Shown piece after piece: positions 6,535 to 14,411 of a DNA stretch of 19,887 bases (its first letter is position 1; each line of letters opens with the position of its first letter). Both the position numbers and the translations under genes were made by a program. This stretch comes from Candidatus Altarchaeota archaeon (GTDB lineage: Archaea; Altiarchaeota; Altiarchaeia; IMC4; SCGC-AAA252-I15), in NCBI GenBank assembly GCA_026394745.1, contig JAPKXP010000113.1:1-19887 (forward strand), read 5' to 3'. A model generated the notes under the pieces. The model ran no database searches. It had not been told where the DNA came from and saw only the letters and a list, made by a program, of their open reading frames with translations.

Positions 6535-6561
6535 TGCGGCCGTCGGGATTATCGCAAGCTT
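6535..6561 (-). repeat. Broken copy of the tRNA-Gly 3' end
   Basis: Positions 6535-6550 equal 6617-6632 over 16 bases, the 3' strand of the acceptor and part of the T arm. TCGCAAG then matches the tRNA variable region, but about ten bases of the T arm are missing between them, so it cannot fold as a tRNA. It lies 82 bases downstream of the true gene in the same orientation. The adjacent GCGAGC/GCTTGC can form a six-pair hairpin. Confidence 0.75.
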
Positions 6562-6616
6562 TCGGCTCGCTTAATCCAGACGGGTCTATGATTTGATTCG
6601 CTTCGAATCCGATGGA

Positions 6617-6691
6617 TGCGGCCGTCGGGATTCGAACCCGAGTCGCAAGATTGGCAATCTCGAGTGATAGACCAGACTACACTACGGCCGC
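6617..6691 (-). tRNA. tRNA-Gly (GCC)
   Basis: The reverse complement folds as a standard cloverleaf: acceptor GCGGCCG/CGGCCGC with discriminator A, a short D arm, anticodon arm GAGAU-UGCCAAU-CUUGC region with anticodon GCC, and T arm UCGGG-UUCGAAU-CCCGA. No intron and no encoded CCA. ATATATAGG near 6727-6735 may be its TATA element on the - strand, although at about 40 bases it is a little far. A 3' fragment is repeated at 6535-6561. Confidence 0.95.
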
Positions 6692-6838
6692 GTATCGTGT
6701 TTTTGCTTCCGTGTTGTTTTTTGGAGTAATATATAGGTTGTCTCTTATTTAATAAGTTATCGGCAATGAAGTTTCTCAGGTTCGGCTTGGATTGGGTTTC
6801 TGTTTTGCTTTTGTTACTGCAGGAGCCGTCAGCTTTCC

Positions 6839-6967
6839 ATGGTAGTGAAATACACGAGCGACTCAAGGCTGAGCATGTTCCCGGAGCTTGTGGATTGCGT
6901 CGAATCCAAGTACCTTAAGGTGCAGGAGATTGAGGTGTCAGGGGTTAAATACCGGATATACCAATAA
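6839..6967 (+). CDS. Possible small protein, 42 residues, unknown
   Basis: A short frame starts at ATG 6839 and ends with TAA 6967, 21 bases before the aglH-like gene. The product is MVVKYTSDSRLSMFP... ending ...SGVKYRIYQ. It has no membrane segment and no motif I recognise; a beta-alpha-beta arrangement is plausible. Codon choice (AGG, CTG, GTC, AAG) resembles the surrounding real genes, better than the overlapping 50-codon frame from 6766. The GGAG at 6822-6825 is rather far upstream. The stretch 6692-6838 before it holds no other gene; its only notable feature is an AT box at 6727-6735. Confidence 0.4.
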   Translation: MVVKYTSDSRLSMFPELVDCVESKYLKVQEIEVSGVKYRIYQ

Positions 6968-6988
6968 TTTCTAGACGGGGTTTGAAAG

Positions 6989-7966
6989 ATGATTGGCTTG
7001 TTTTTGGTTTTGGCGGCGGCGTTCCTTGTGACCTACGTTATGATACCGTGGTTCATCACCCGGCTTAGGGATGCTGGGATTGTAGGCAAGGACATGAACA
7101 AGGCGCAGCACCCGGAGATTCCGGAGATGGGCGGCCTAGCCATAGTCGGCGGCTTCATAGTGGGCGTGCTCTTGTCGATAGCGTTGACTACCTTCCACCT
7201 TGTCGCGTTCCAGATTGATTTGACGATAGTTTTGGCTTCGTTGTCTACGGTATTGATAATGGCTGTAATTGGTTTGATTGACGACCTGTTCCTCATCAGG
7301 CAGCATGTGAAGGCGCTTCTCCCGCTCTTCGCCTCCCTTCCTTTAGTCGCCGTCAGTGCTGGTGTGACGCACATGGACCTGCCGATTTTAGGCACTGTAG
7401 ACTTTGGCTTGTTTTACCCCATCATTTTAATACCGCTTGCGATAACCGGTGCGAGCAACGCCACCAACATGCTCGCTGGCTTCAACGGGCTTGAGGCGGG
7501 TCTTGGCGTCGTAATGTGCTCGACAGTCGGCGTGATAGCTTACTTCCAGGGCAATATCGAAGCCGTCATCATCTCTTTTGCGATGCTTGGCGCGTTGATA
7601 GCTTTCCTAAGGTTCAACTGGTTTCCTGCGAAGATTCTCATCGGCGACGTCGGCACGCTCACCATCGGTGCTGTTGTCGCTACTTCAGTGATTGTCGGGA
7701 ACGTAGAGCGCGCTGGAATAATACTCATCCTCCCGTTCTTCGTTGAATTGTTCTTGAAGCTTCGCGGAGGCCTTAAGGAGCAGTCTTGGTGCGGAATAAA
7801 GGGCGGGAAGCTTGTCTGCGAGAAGCTCGGGAAGGTGTACGGCCTCGGCAGGCTGGTCATGCATCTTACTGGGGGTGTAAGCGAGAAGGGTCTGGTGTTG
7901 GTGTTGATTTCCGTGGAAGTTTTGTTTGCGCTGGTCGCGTTGGCATTTACTGTGCGATTGTTCTAG
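6989..7966 (+). CDS. aglH: UDP-GlcNAc:dolichyl-phosphate GlcNAc-1-phosphate transferase (AglH/DPAGT1 type)
   Basis: This polytopic membrane enzyme has 325 residues and belongs to the MraY/WecA/Alg7 superfamily. It moves a sugar-1-phosphate from a UDP-sugar to a polyprenyl phosphate, the first step of lipid-linked glycan synthesis. Diagnostic motifs are GKDMNKAQHPEIPEMGG (33-49), LIDDLF with Asp98-Asp99 and Lys108 nearby, NATNMLAGFNGLEAG with Asn157 and Asn160, and GDVGTLTIG (219-227). About ten hydrophobic helices are visible. The NxxNMLAGFNGLE form follows the archaeal and eukaryotic DPAGT1 branch rather than bacterial MraY, so GlcNAc is the likely sugar. It opens the + strand arm of the glycan locus. 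The spacing to the next gene (93 bases, with its own TATA box) suggests separate promoters. Confidence 0.92.
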   Translation: MIGLFLVLAAAFLVTYVMIPWFITRLRDAGIVGKDMNKAQHPEIPEMGGLAIVGGFIVGVLLSIALTTFHLVAFQIDLTIVLASLSTVLIMAVIGLIDDLFLIRQHVKALLPLFASLPLVAVSAGVTHMDLPILGTVDFGLFYPIILIPLAITGASNATNMLAGFNGLEAGLGVVMCSTVGVIAYFQGNIEAVIISFAMLGALIAFLRFNWFPAKILIGDVGTLTIGAVVATSVIVGNVERAGIILILPFFVELFLKLRGGLKEQSWCGIKGGKLVCEKLGKVYGLGRLVMHLTGGVSEKGLVLVLISVEVLFALVALAFTVRLF

Positions 7967-7996
7967 TCTAGCTCCCGTAGCGTGAACAAAATTTGT

Positions 7997-8048
7997 GTAT
8001 TATAAGTTAATCCATAATTATTAACCGAGATTGTCCTTGCTTTAAGGA
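7997..8048 (+). promoter_or_regulatory. Promoter and leader hairpin before the GT4 operon
   Basis: GTATTATAAG (7997-8006) is a likely TATA box, giving a predicted start near 8028-8032. TCCTT (8034-8038) pairs with AAGGA (8044-8048) in the short leader. The 3' arm is the nearest ribosome-binding-like sequence to ATG 8060, so the hairpin could mask it. Weak, five pairs only. Confidence 0.4.
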
Positions 8049-8059
8049 TGTCATACTAA

Positions 8060-9205
8060 ATGAAAGTTTGCGTTGTCTCAAAGCACTACCATCCCTTCGC
8101 GGGGGGTCTTGAGTCTAGGGTAATCAGCCTGTCAGAGTGGCTTGTTGGCAAAGGCCATGAGGTAGTCGTCTTAACCGCCAAGGAGCGGGGCACGAAAAGA
8201 AGCGAGATCATAAACGGAGTAAGCGTCCGAAGGTCCACGCGCCTCCTCAACCTATTTAACGCGCCAATCATGCCTTCGATATTCTCGAACCTCCTCAACT
8301 TGGAATACGACATCATCGACGTTAACCTGCCTGACCCGGTGAACAGCATGTTCGTCTTTTTCGCGTCCAAGCTCAGGAAGAAGCCGTACGTCGTAACCTA
8401 CCACGCAGACATCGTAAAGGACGCGTGGTACCAGCTTCCGTTCAAACTTGTTTACGGCCTTTTCCTGGACTTGGTGTTGGAGGACGCCGGTAGCATCCTG
8501 GTCACTTCGCCAAACTATGTCGAGTTGTCAAGCGTCCTAAAGAGGTTCCAGAAGAAGATTGTGGTGGCGCCGAGCTTCGTCGACATGAAAAAACTAAGTT
8601 CTTCCGTTGACGGCTCGCTAGTCAAGGGTAAATTCAACATCTTCGGAAGGAAAATCGTCTTGTTCGTAGGACGACTGGTGCCCTACAAGGGCCTGGATTA
8701 TCTCATCGACGCGTTCAGCATGCTTGTTAACGAGTTCAATGCGGCCTTAATCATAGTAGGTGAAGGCCCTCTTGAGAAGAGGCTGAAGGGCAAGGCAAGG
8801 AAGCTTAAGCTTTCCAACGTGATATTCACCGGCACGGTATCGGACAAGGACCTGCCGCAGTACTATGCCGCGTGCGACGTATTCGTCCTACCTTCCATAA
8901 CCCGGCAGGAGGCGTTCGGCCTCGTTCTTGTGGAAGCCATGTCCTGCGGAAAGCCAGTCGTCTCCACAAACTTCTCGGGCATGCCCTACGTCGTAGGCGA
9001 CGCGGGAATACTCGTTAAGCCGAAGGATGCGATCGCCCTAAAGGAGGCTTTGTCCAAGATACTGTCCGACGATCGTCTAGGCTCAGGCCTTGGAGTACTG
9101 GGCAGGATGAGGGTTGAAGAATTATTCAACAGGGAAGTAGTCTGCAAGCGCATCCTGGACGTTTATATGGAAGTATCCAATAGAATTAAAACGAAATGGA
9201 CATAA
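8060..9205 (+). CDS. Glycosyltransferase, family 4 (GT-B fold)
   Basis: The 381-residue protein has the retaining GT4 two-domain layout. The N-terminal Rossmann domain opens MKVCVVSKHYHPFAGGLE, with the Gly-rich acceptor-side loop. The nucleotide-sugar domain has FVGRLVPYKGLDYLIDAF at 202-219, GEGPLEKRL near 234-242 and the E-x7-E pair Glu284/Glu292 in QEAFGLVLVEAMSCGKPVV. Such enzymes add mannose, glucose, GlcNAc or similar sugars from a nucleotide donor to a lipid-linked acceptor at the cytoplasmic membrane face. The sugar cannot be read from sequence. Its last ten bases overlap the start of the GHMP kinase gene, so the two are coupled. Codon use matches the neighbouring kinase gene. Confidence 0.92.
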   Translation: MKVCVVSKHYHPFAGGLESRVISLSEWLVGKGHEVVVLTAKERGTKRSEIINGVSVRRSTRLLNLFNAPIMPSIFSNLLNLEYDIIDVNLPDPVNSMFVFFASKLRKKPYVVTYHADIVKDAWYQLPFKLVYGLFLDLVLEDAGSILVTSPNYVELSSVLKRFQKKIVVAPSFVDMKKLSSSVDGSLVKGKFNIFGRKIVLFVGRLVPYKGLDYLIDAFSMLVNEFNAALIIVGEGPLEKRLKGKARKLKLSNVIFTGTVSDKDLPQYYAACDVFVLPSITRQEAFGLVLVEAMSCGKPVVSTNFSGMPYVVGDAGILVKPKDAIALKEALSKILSDDRLGSGLGVLGRMRVEELFNREVVCKRILDVYMEVSNRIKTKWT

Positions 9206-10203
9206 GGAGCAGGTCTCCGGTCAGGATAAGTTTCGCCGGAGGCGGAACCGACGTCTCACCGTACTGCGAGGAGCACGGCGGCTGCGTCGTCAGCGCCACG
9301 CTCAACAAGTACGCGTGGGGTTCGATGTCCCTGCGCAAGGACTCGAAAATCCTTATGGACGACATACGCTTCGGCTCCCTTGAATTAGACTCGATAGGTG
9401 ACATAAAGTACGACGGGAAGCTAGACCTCCTGAAGGCGGTCTTAAAACATTTTAAGCCGGACTCCGGGGTGAATCTTTTCCTTAGGAACGACGTCCAGCC
9501 TAAAAGCGGCCTCGGCTCTTCAGCTTCCGCGTTCCTCGCGGTCATCGGCCTCTTCAATCACATGAAGAAGGAGAAGAAGATGACCGACTATGACCTAGCG
9601 GAGCTTGCATACGACCTGGAACGTATCGAGCTTCAGAACAAGGGCGGTAGGCAGGATCAGTACGCCTCCGTGTTCGGCGGGCTCAACTACATAGAGTTCA
9701 AGGGAAACGACTTCGTGCGCGTGAACCCGATACACATCAAAGAAGACCACATACTTGAGCTGGAGAAGAACCTGATACTAGTCTACGCCATGGACCGGAG
9801 CAAGTCTGGGGACGTCCTCGAGGACCAGACGAGGTCGTACGTGAAAAACAAGAAGGATGTCGTCGAGGCCCTCCACCAGACCAAGGCCATTGCGCTCGAG
9901 GTGAACTACGCCCTCAGGAAAGGCGACCTCAACAGGTTCGGTGAGCTGCTTGACGAAGGCTGGAACCTGAAGAAGAAGTTCAGCCCGCTGATAACGAACC
10001 CGTACCTAGACAATCTATACAAAATCGCCAAGGAGAACGGGGCTTTAGGCGGAAAGATTACCGGCGCGGGAGGCGGGGGGCACATGCTGTTCTACTGCGA
10101 GCCAAACAAGGAGGACCACGTCGCACAGAAGCTTTCTCAGGCTGGTGCCAAGGTAGTCGACTTCACGTTCGACTTCAAGGGGCTTCAGACTTGGGAGATT
10201 TGA
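9196..10203 (+). CDS. GHMP-family sugar kinase, heptose-7-phosphate kinase (HddA)-like
   Basis: The 335-residue kinase has the three GHMP motifs. Motif I is RSPVRISFAGGGTDVSPY at 6-23, motif II the ATP-binding GLGSSAS at 105-111, and motif III ITGAGGGGHMLFYC at 288-301. A candidate catalytic Asp154 lies in GGRQDQYAS. The FAGGGTDV opening is typical of D-glycero-D-manno-heptose 7-phosphate kinase (HddA) and of related fucokinase-like enzymes. The role would be to phosphorylate a sugar on the way to a nucleotide-activated donor. No GmhA isomerase, HddC nucleotidyltransferase or phosphatase is in the window, so heptose specificity is inference and another sugar is possible. It overlaps the upstream GT4 by ten bases and lies 21 bases before the flippase. 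Confidence 0.85.
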   Translation: MDIRSRSPVRISFAGGGTDVSPYCEEHGGCVVSATLNKYAWGSMSLRKDSKILMDDIRFGSLELDSIGDIKYDGKLDLLKAVLKHFKPDSGVNLFLRNDVQPKSGLGSSASAFLAVIGLFNHMKKEKKMTDYDLAELAYDLERIELQNKGGRQDQYASVFGGLNYIEFKGNDFVRVNPIHIKEDHILELEKNLILVYAMDRSKSGDVLEDQTRSYVKNKKDVVEALHQTKAIALEVNYALRKGDLNRFGELLDEGWNLKKKFSPLITNPYLDNLYKIAKENGALGGKITGAGGGGHMLFYCEPNKEDHVAQKLSQAGAKVVDFTFDFKGLQTWEI

Positions 10204-10213
10204 CTTACCGGAC

Positions 10214-10218
10214 GGTGA
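10214..10218 (+). promoter_or_regulatory. Ribosome binding site for the flippase GTG start
   Basis: GGTGA lies six bases before GTG 10225, matching the archaeal 16S 3' end, and supports GTG rather than a later ATG as the start. Confidence 0.55.
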
Positions 10219-10224
10219 ATTAAA

Positions 10225-11742
10225 GTGGCATCCCCCCTCAAAAAAATGCTGTTGAAGAGCAGCATGCTGATTCTGATAGCGCTCTTAGTTTCGCGTTTTT
10301 CAGGCTACCTGTTCCATTCGCTGTTCGCCAAGTCGTTCAGCACTGAAGAGTACGGACTCTTCGTATACCTATGGTACCTTTCCATGCTCATAGCCGGCGT
10401 AGGATTGTTCGGAGTCGCTGCGGCGGCCGCGAGGTTCATAGCGTTCTCGCGCGGAAGCGGAGACGAAAAGAAGGCCAGCGACTACTTCAAGACCGGTCTG
10501 GTGTTGAATTTCACGTTCATGATTGCTTGCATCGTGGGCGTTGTCTTATTGAATGTAGCGTTATCGCTCGACTTTTTTTCACTTGCGTTCATCTGCTTCT
10601 TTATCGCAATCCATGCGCTAGGTTTCTATTTCGGTTCAGCCATCGCCGGGTACAAGGAGCCTGTCGTGACGAACTGCAACATGGCGTTCGGCCAGGTTTC
10701 CAAGGCTCTGCTGCTGGCAGTAGTCGTATACATTACCCTCGGCTTTGGGTATGCGCTGCTCGCGTTCCTTCTAGCCGCCCTTCTAGGATACGTCTCCAAC
10801 GCAGTCTACTTCATCCGTAAATACGGAATGAACGGTACGTTCCGTGTCGAGCTTGCTTGGGAGCTTGTGCGCTTCGGATTCTTCGTGGTTCTGACCGATA
10901 CGTCAAACAACGTTGCTTCCTGGGCTGGCATATTCATCCTGCAGTATCTCCTAGGCTATTCGCTTGTTGCAGTATACAATGCCGCGTACATGATATCCGC
11001 GGTCAGCCTGATTCTTTTTGTTGCGGTGACTGACATCTACTCCCCTGTTGTAACTGAGCTTTTGGGCAGGAAGGACTATGCAAAGTGCTCGAGGCTTTCC
11101 TCGCACCTCATCGAGTCATTCCTGCTATTGTTCCTCCCGCCCTTTGTAGTACTGTTCCTATTCTCTGGCGAGGTTTTGTCCTTGATATTCACTCCAGACT
11201 ACGTCCAAGCTGCATCGGCCCTCAAGATTCTGCTGATTGCGGCTTTCGTGTACGGCGCAGCCACGTTGCTGAGAAAGTTTATTGTTGCCGACGGCAGGCC
11301 GAACGACGAGGCAAGGGTTATGGTAATAAGTTCCTTCGCCAATCTCGTGTTAAGCTACTTCCTAGTCCAGTCTTACAAACTTGACGGCGCCGCGCTCGCG
11401 TTACTGTTGTCGTCTGCGGTGATGTTCCTGCTTTCACTACGTTATCTGGGCTCTAAAATAAGACTCCAGGTTTCGATGCCCCGGGTGGTGAAGATTGCGG
11501 TCGCTATTATCGCAAGCTCGCTCGTAGTGTATGTGATAAAGTATTTTGCTGGTTCGTCGATTGCGTCCCTGATATCCTCTTCGATTGTTCTATGCGTAGT
11601 CTACGCGATGGTCTTGCTGTTGCTGAAGTCTCTGCGTCCCGAGGACGTGGAGGTTGTTGAACTGGTCGCGGACAAGGCGAACCTCCCTGCTTCGTTAAGG
11701 AATCCCCTAATTAGTGCGCTCAAGAACGGGGTAAGCGATTAA
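10225..11742 (+). CDS. Wzx-like oligosaccharide flippase (MOP superfamily)
   Basis: The 505-residue protein is almost entirely hydrophobic, with about 12-14 membrane helices separated by short basic loops. It has the typical opening of the polysaccharide-biosynthesis (RfbX/Wzx) branch (SMLILIALLVSRFSGYLFHSLFAKSFSTEEYGLFVY). The long C-terminal tail is charged (LRPEDVEVVELVADKANLP). These transporters turn lipid-linked oligosaccharides from the cytoplasmic to the outer face. Its place after an AglH-like enzyme, a GT4 and a sugar kinase fits export of the assembled glycan. It starts with GTG after a GGTGA site. It ends one base before the converging GT4 gene on the other strand, leaving no room for a separate terminator. 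Confidence 0.92.
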   Translation: MASPLKKMLLKSSMLILIALLVSRFSGYLFHSLFAKSFSTEEYGLFVYLWYLSMLIAGVGLFGVAAAAARFIAFSRGSGDEKKASDYFKTGLVLNFTFMIACIVGVVLLNVALSLDFFSLAFICFFIAIHALGFYFGSAIAGYKEPVVTNCNMAFGQVSKALLLAVVVYITLGFGYALLAFLLAALLGYVSNAVYFIRKYGMNGTFRVELAWELVRFGFFVVLTDTSNNVASWAGIFILQYLLGYSLVAVYNAAYMISAVSLILFVAVTDIYSPVVTELLGRKDYAKCSRLSSHLIESFLLLFLPPFVVLFLFSGEVLSLIFTPDYVQAASALKILLIAAFVYGAATLLRKFIVADGRPNDEARVMVISSFANLVLSYFLVQSYKLDGAALALLLSSAVMFLLSLRYLGSKIRLQVSMPRVVKIAVAIIASSLVVYVIKYFAGSSIASLISSSIVLCVVYAMVLLLLKSLRPEDVEVVELVADKANLPASLRNPLISALKNGVSD

Positions 11743-11743
11743 G

Positions 11744-12871
11744 CTACTTCTTCAGAACAGACTCGTAGACTTTCAGCGTCTCGCCTGCCATCTTGTCCCA
11801 CGAGTATTTTTCGTCGGTCTTCCTTGCTTGCGAGCCAATTTTCCCGGAGAGGTTGTTGTCTATTACGTATTTTATTTTCTCCGCTACCTCACTACTGTCA
11901 TAAGGGCTTTCCAATAGCATCCCATCCACACCATCGGTGATTAACTCAGCCGCACCAGCTGTTTTTGTCGTGACAACAGGCAGTCCAGACGCCATCGCTT
12001 CTGTTATGACAAGTCCGAACGGCTCGTATGCGGTGGGGAAGACGAATAGGTCTGATGCCGCGTAGTATTCGCTTATGCTCTTCTGGTGTCCTGCGAATAC
12101 CACTCTATTTTTGACACCTAATCTGTTTGCAAGAGTTTCATAGGGTTCTTTGTCAGCCCCGCCTACAACAAGCAGTTTAACATTACTGTTTAGCGAGGGT
12201 AGAGCCTCGATGACATATTGCAATCCCTTCCTCTTGAATTCCTTCCCGCTGAAAATCAAAATGATGTCCCCCTCATCAAGACCGTATTTTTTCCTTATTA
12301 CACTACTGTATTCCCCCCTGTTTTTTGGGTTGAACTCTGTCAAATTTACTCCGCTGTATATGACTTCTATTTTATCTGCTGGTGTTCCGTAATTTCCCAT
12401 TATCTCCTCTTTCACGGATTTTGATATTGCAATCACTTTCTTGCTGTGTTTGTAAATGTGTTTTTCTATTGCTAGGACAAAGTTGGTCCTCGGCTCGAAG
12501 GGTTTCAGCATGGCGTAGGCAGAACCTCTATCCCTCATGAATATCCTAACTGCGGCTTTGTGGCAGCTTTGGCTTGTTACAATATCCGCGTTTACTGCTT
12601 CGGCACCTTGGCTGTTGACCACTTCAATACCATCTCTCCTTAGCTTGTTTATTCTTGAAATGTTCAACAGCGCGTTTGATGCGACCTGAAGGGAAATAGG
12701 GCTCCATATTATGGGGTTCTCATGTACCACCAATCCCTCTACCTTACTCTCATATTTTGATGTCAACAGGTGGACTTCATGCTCTTTGACAAAACGTTCA
12801 GCAAGCTCAACAACGTATCTATATATACCCTCCTGCTTGTAGAAGACGGTGGACGTAAGTAATATTTTCAT
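11744..12871 (-). CDS. Glycosyltransferase, family 4
   Basis: A GT-B enzyme of 375 residues from ATG 12871. The N-terminus MKILLTSTVFYKQEGIYRYV has the acceptor-side loop. The donor domain has IFSGKEFKRKGLQYVIEAL near 205-223, VVGGADKEPYE near 235-245 and the E-x7-E pair Glu283/Glu291 in YEPFGLVITEAMASGLPVV. A TTG four codons earlier would extend the frame, but GT4 proteins usually begin at MKIL and no ribosome binding site favours TTG. This gene is the intact relative of a decayed fragment at 14665-14816, with which it shares a 22-base exact match. It is by eye more A+T-rich than the + arm genes. Probable role is one sugar-addition step on the lipid-linked glycan; donor and acceptor unknown. 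Confidence 0.9.
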   Translation of the reverse strand: MKILLTSTVFYKQEGIYRYVVELAERFVKEHEVHLLTSKYESKVEGLVVHENPIIWSPISLQVASNALLNISRINKLRRDGIEVVNSQGAEAVNADIVTSQSCHKAAVRIFMRDRGSAYAMLKPFEPRTNFVLAIEKHIYKHSKKVIAISKSVKEEIMGNYGTPADKIEVIYSGVNLTEFNPKNRGEYSSVIRKKYGLDEGDIILIFSGKEFKRKGLQYVIEALPSLNSNVKLLVVGGADKEPYETLANRLGVKNRVVFAGHQKSISEYYAASDLFVFPTAYEPFGLVITEAMASGLPVVTTKTAGAAELITDGVDGMLLESPYDSSEVAEKIKYVIDNNLSGKIGSQARKTDEKYSWDKMAGETLKVYESVLKK

Positions 12872-12962
12872 GCTCAATAGCAAATACTTTACATTAACTC
12901 GTTTTATTGGCTCTGTATGAATCCTTTAGGATTTCTAGTATTTTAAATTATTCCCCCACAAA

Positions 12963-12985
12963 GCTAGTCTCATGCACCAACTAGC
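12963..12985 (-). terminator. Stem-loop at the end of the radical SAM gene
   Basis: GCTAGT (12963-12968) pairs with ACTAGC (12980-12985) and includes the stop codon. A second small hairpin, AATCC/GGATT (12920-12933), follows in the 109-base gap before the next gene. No strong oligo-T tract, so termination is uncertain. Confidence 0.3.
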
Positions 12986-14411
12986 CCCCCTTGAACAGAT
13001 ACTTTACGGCTTTTTTCGGATTCTTCAAGGCCAGTCTGAAAACCCCTAACGGATTTTGCGTAATCCTTAGCTTAATCAACTCCCTCCACTTCTCCTTCTT
13101 CCCAAGCTTAAATGCTTTCTCATTGGCTGTCTTGACTATACTCTCAAACTCGCTTATCGGAATGTTGTCGTCGAGAAGCAGAGGTCCTGAGATGTTGTGA
13201 TGACTGAGTTTGTTCCAATCCATGTCGTCTGAAACCTTACCCCTCTGCTTGGCTATCTCCCACATCTGGGTGCCGGGGAAAGGGGTCATGACGAAATTCC
13301 ACACGTTTGCTGCTCCAGCCTCATGCAGGAAATCTATGAATTTTAACGTCTCTTCCATGTCAGGTATCGTCTCACCCGGCGAGCCGAATATGAGGCTTCC
13401 TGTCACGTTGAACCCGTATTTCACGCACATCTTCACCGCCTCCTTGTTCTGCTGTACCGTTACGCTGCCGCCCTTGAGGTATTTGAGCGTCTTCTCGCAG
13501 CCGCTTTCGAATCCGAACCCGAGGGTTTTCACATTCAAATCCCTCATTATCTGGCAGGTTCTTTCGCTTATGGTATTGGCTCGCGGCTGGCAGTTGAATG
13601 TGACTTCACCAAGAAGGCCCTCCCTAGCGAGGCCCTTTTTTATCTCCTCCAGCCGGTCAAGGTTCACTGTGAACAGGTCATCTTCTATGGAGATGTGTTT
13701 TACGCCGTACTTGTTGTGCAAGTATTTTATCTCCTCAACTACGTGTTCTGCAGAGTGGAAGCGTATCTTGCTCCAGAATTTGGATGTTGAGCAGAAGACG
13801 CACTTATACGGACATCCTCGAGAGGTCATCATGTGGGCTTTTGGGACTACCTGGTTTTGGTAGAATATTAGAGTCGGCTCAAAGTACTTGGGGTCCATGT
13901 AGTCGCGGTCTGGGATTGGTATTATGTCCAAGGGTTCGATAAGGGGTCTGCGGGGGGTCTGTTTTAGCCATTCATCGCTGCGGTACACGACGCCCATTAT
14001 ACTCTCCAAGTCTTTTGGGTTGAATTCACCCTTGTTTTCGAACAGCCTCAGAAGCTCAAGCAGCGTCTCCTCCCCTTCCCCCACGACGCCGACGTCAAAT
14101 ACTGGTTTGAATGATGCGGGTAGTGTTGATATGTGCACGCCACCAAGTATTATGGGCACCTCTGTGGTGTTGCGGAAGTGCTCGGCCAAGCTTATGGCCT
14201 TGCCGTAGTCGACTGTCATGGCTGATATGCCTATGAGGTCCGGCTTATATTTCGCCACCTCATCTGGCTCGGAGAAGTTCAGGTCTATTATTTTGATGTC
14301 GTTGAACCCGCCTTTGTCTCTCGCATACGTAGCCAGCGAAATCAGGCCGAATGGATTAGATGTCGGAGACTCAACCCCCTCCTGCTTAGTTGAAACCAGT
14401 GCAAGCTTCAT
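12981..14411 (-). CDS. B12-binding-domain-type radical SAM protein
   Basis: The 476-residue protein has an N-terminal Rossmann-like domain (about 1-125) of the cobalamin-binding type, with SNPFGLISLATYA, KPDLIGISAMT, IILGGVHIS and VGVVGEGEETL. The DxHxxG cobalt-ligand motif is absent. The radical SAM barrel then has Cys200-x3-Cys204-x2-Cys207 (RGCPYKCVFCS), followed by GFGFESGCEKTLKYLKGG and SLIFGSPGETIPD. The C-terminal region is basic and helical. Members of this class methylate unactivated carbons or phosphinates or join and cyclise lipid chains, so a glycan-methylating or lipid-modifying job is plausible here. The substrate is unknown. TATA-like CTTTAATATC (14438-14447, - strand) gives it a probable promoter of its own with a short leader. 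Confidence 0.9.
   Translation of the reverse strand: MKLALVSTKQEGVESPTSNPFGLISLATYARDKGGFNDIKIIDLNFSEPDEVAKYKPDLIGISAMTVDYGKAISLAEHFRNTTEVPIILGGVHISTLPASFKPVFDVGVVGEGEETLLELLRLFENKGEFNPKDLESIMGVVYRSDEWLKQTPRRPLIEPLDIIPIPDRDYMDPKYFEPTLIFYQNQVVPKAHMMTSRGCPYKCVFCSTSKFWSKIRFHSAEHVVEEIKYLHNKYGVKHISIEDDLFTVNLDRLEEIKKGLAREGLLGEVTFNCQPRANTISERTCQIMRDLNVKTLGFGFESGCEKTLKYLKGGSVTVQQNKEAVKMCVKYGFNVTGSLIFGSPGETIPDMEETLKFIDFLHEAGAANVWNFVMTPFPGTQMWEIAKQRGKVSDDMDWNKLSHHNISGPLLLDDNIPISEFESIVKTANEKAFKLGKKEKWRELIKLRITQNPLGVFRLALKNPKKAVKYLFKGG

Noticed and set aside
6549..6866. 105-codon open frame on the - strand
   Set aside because: Runs straight through the tRNA-Gly gene, so it cannot be a normal protein gene.
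6766..6918. 50-codon + strand frame with a hydrophobic start (MKFLRFGLDWVSVLLLLLQE)
   Set aside because: Overlaps the 42-codon frame in another frame; its second half has atypical codons (CGA, GGA, GCT runs) and no homologue I recognise.
13210..13863. 217-codon open frame on the + strand
   Set aside because: Antisense to the radical SAM gene, low-complexity composition, no domain.
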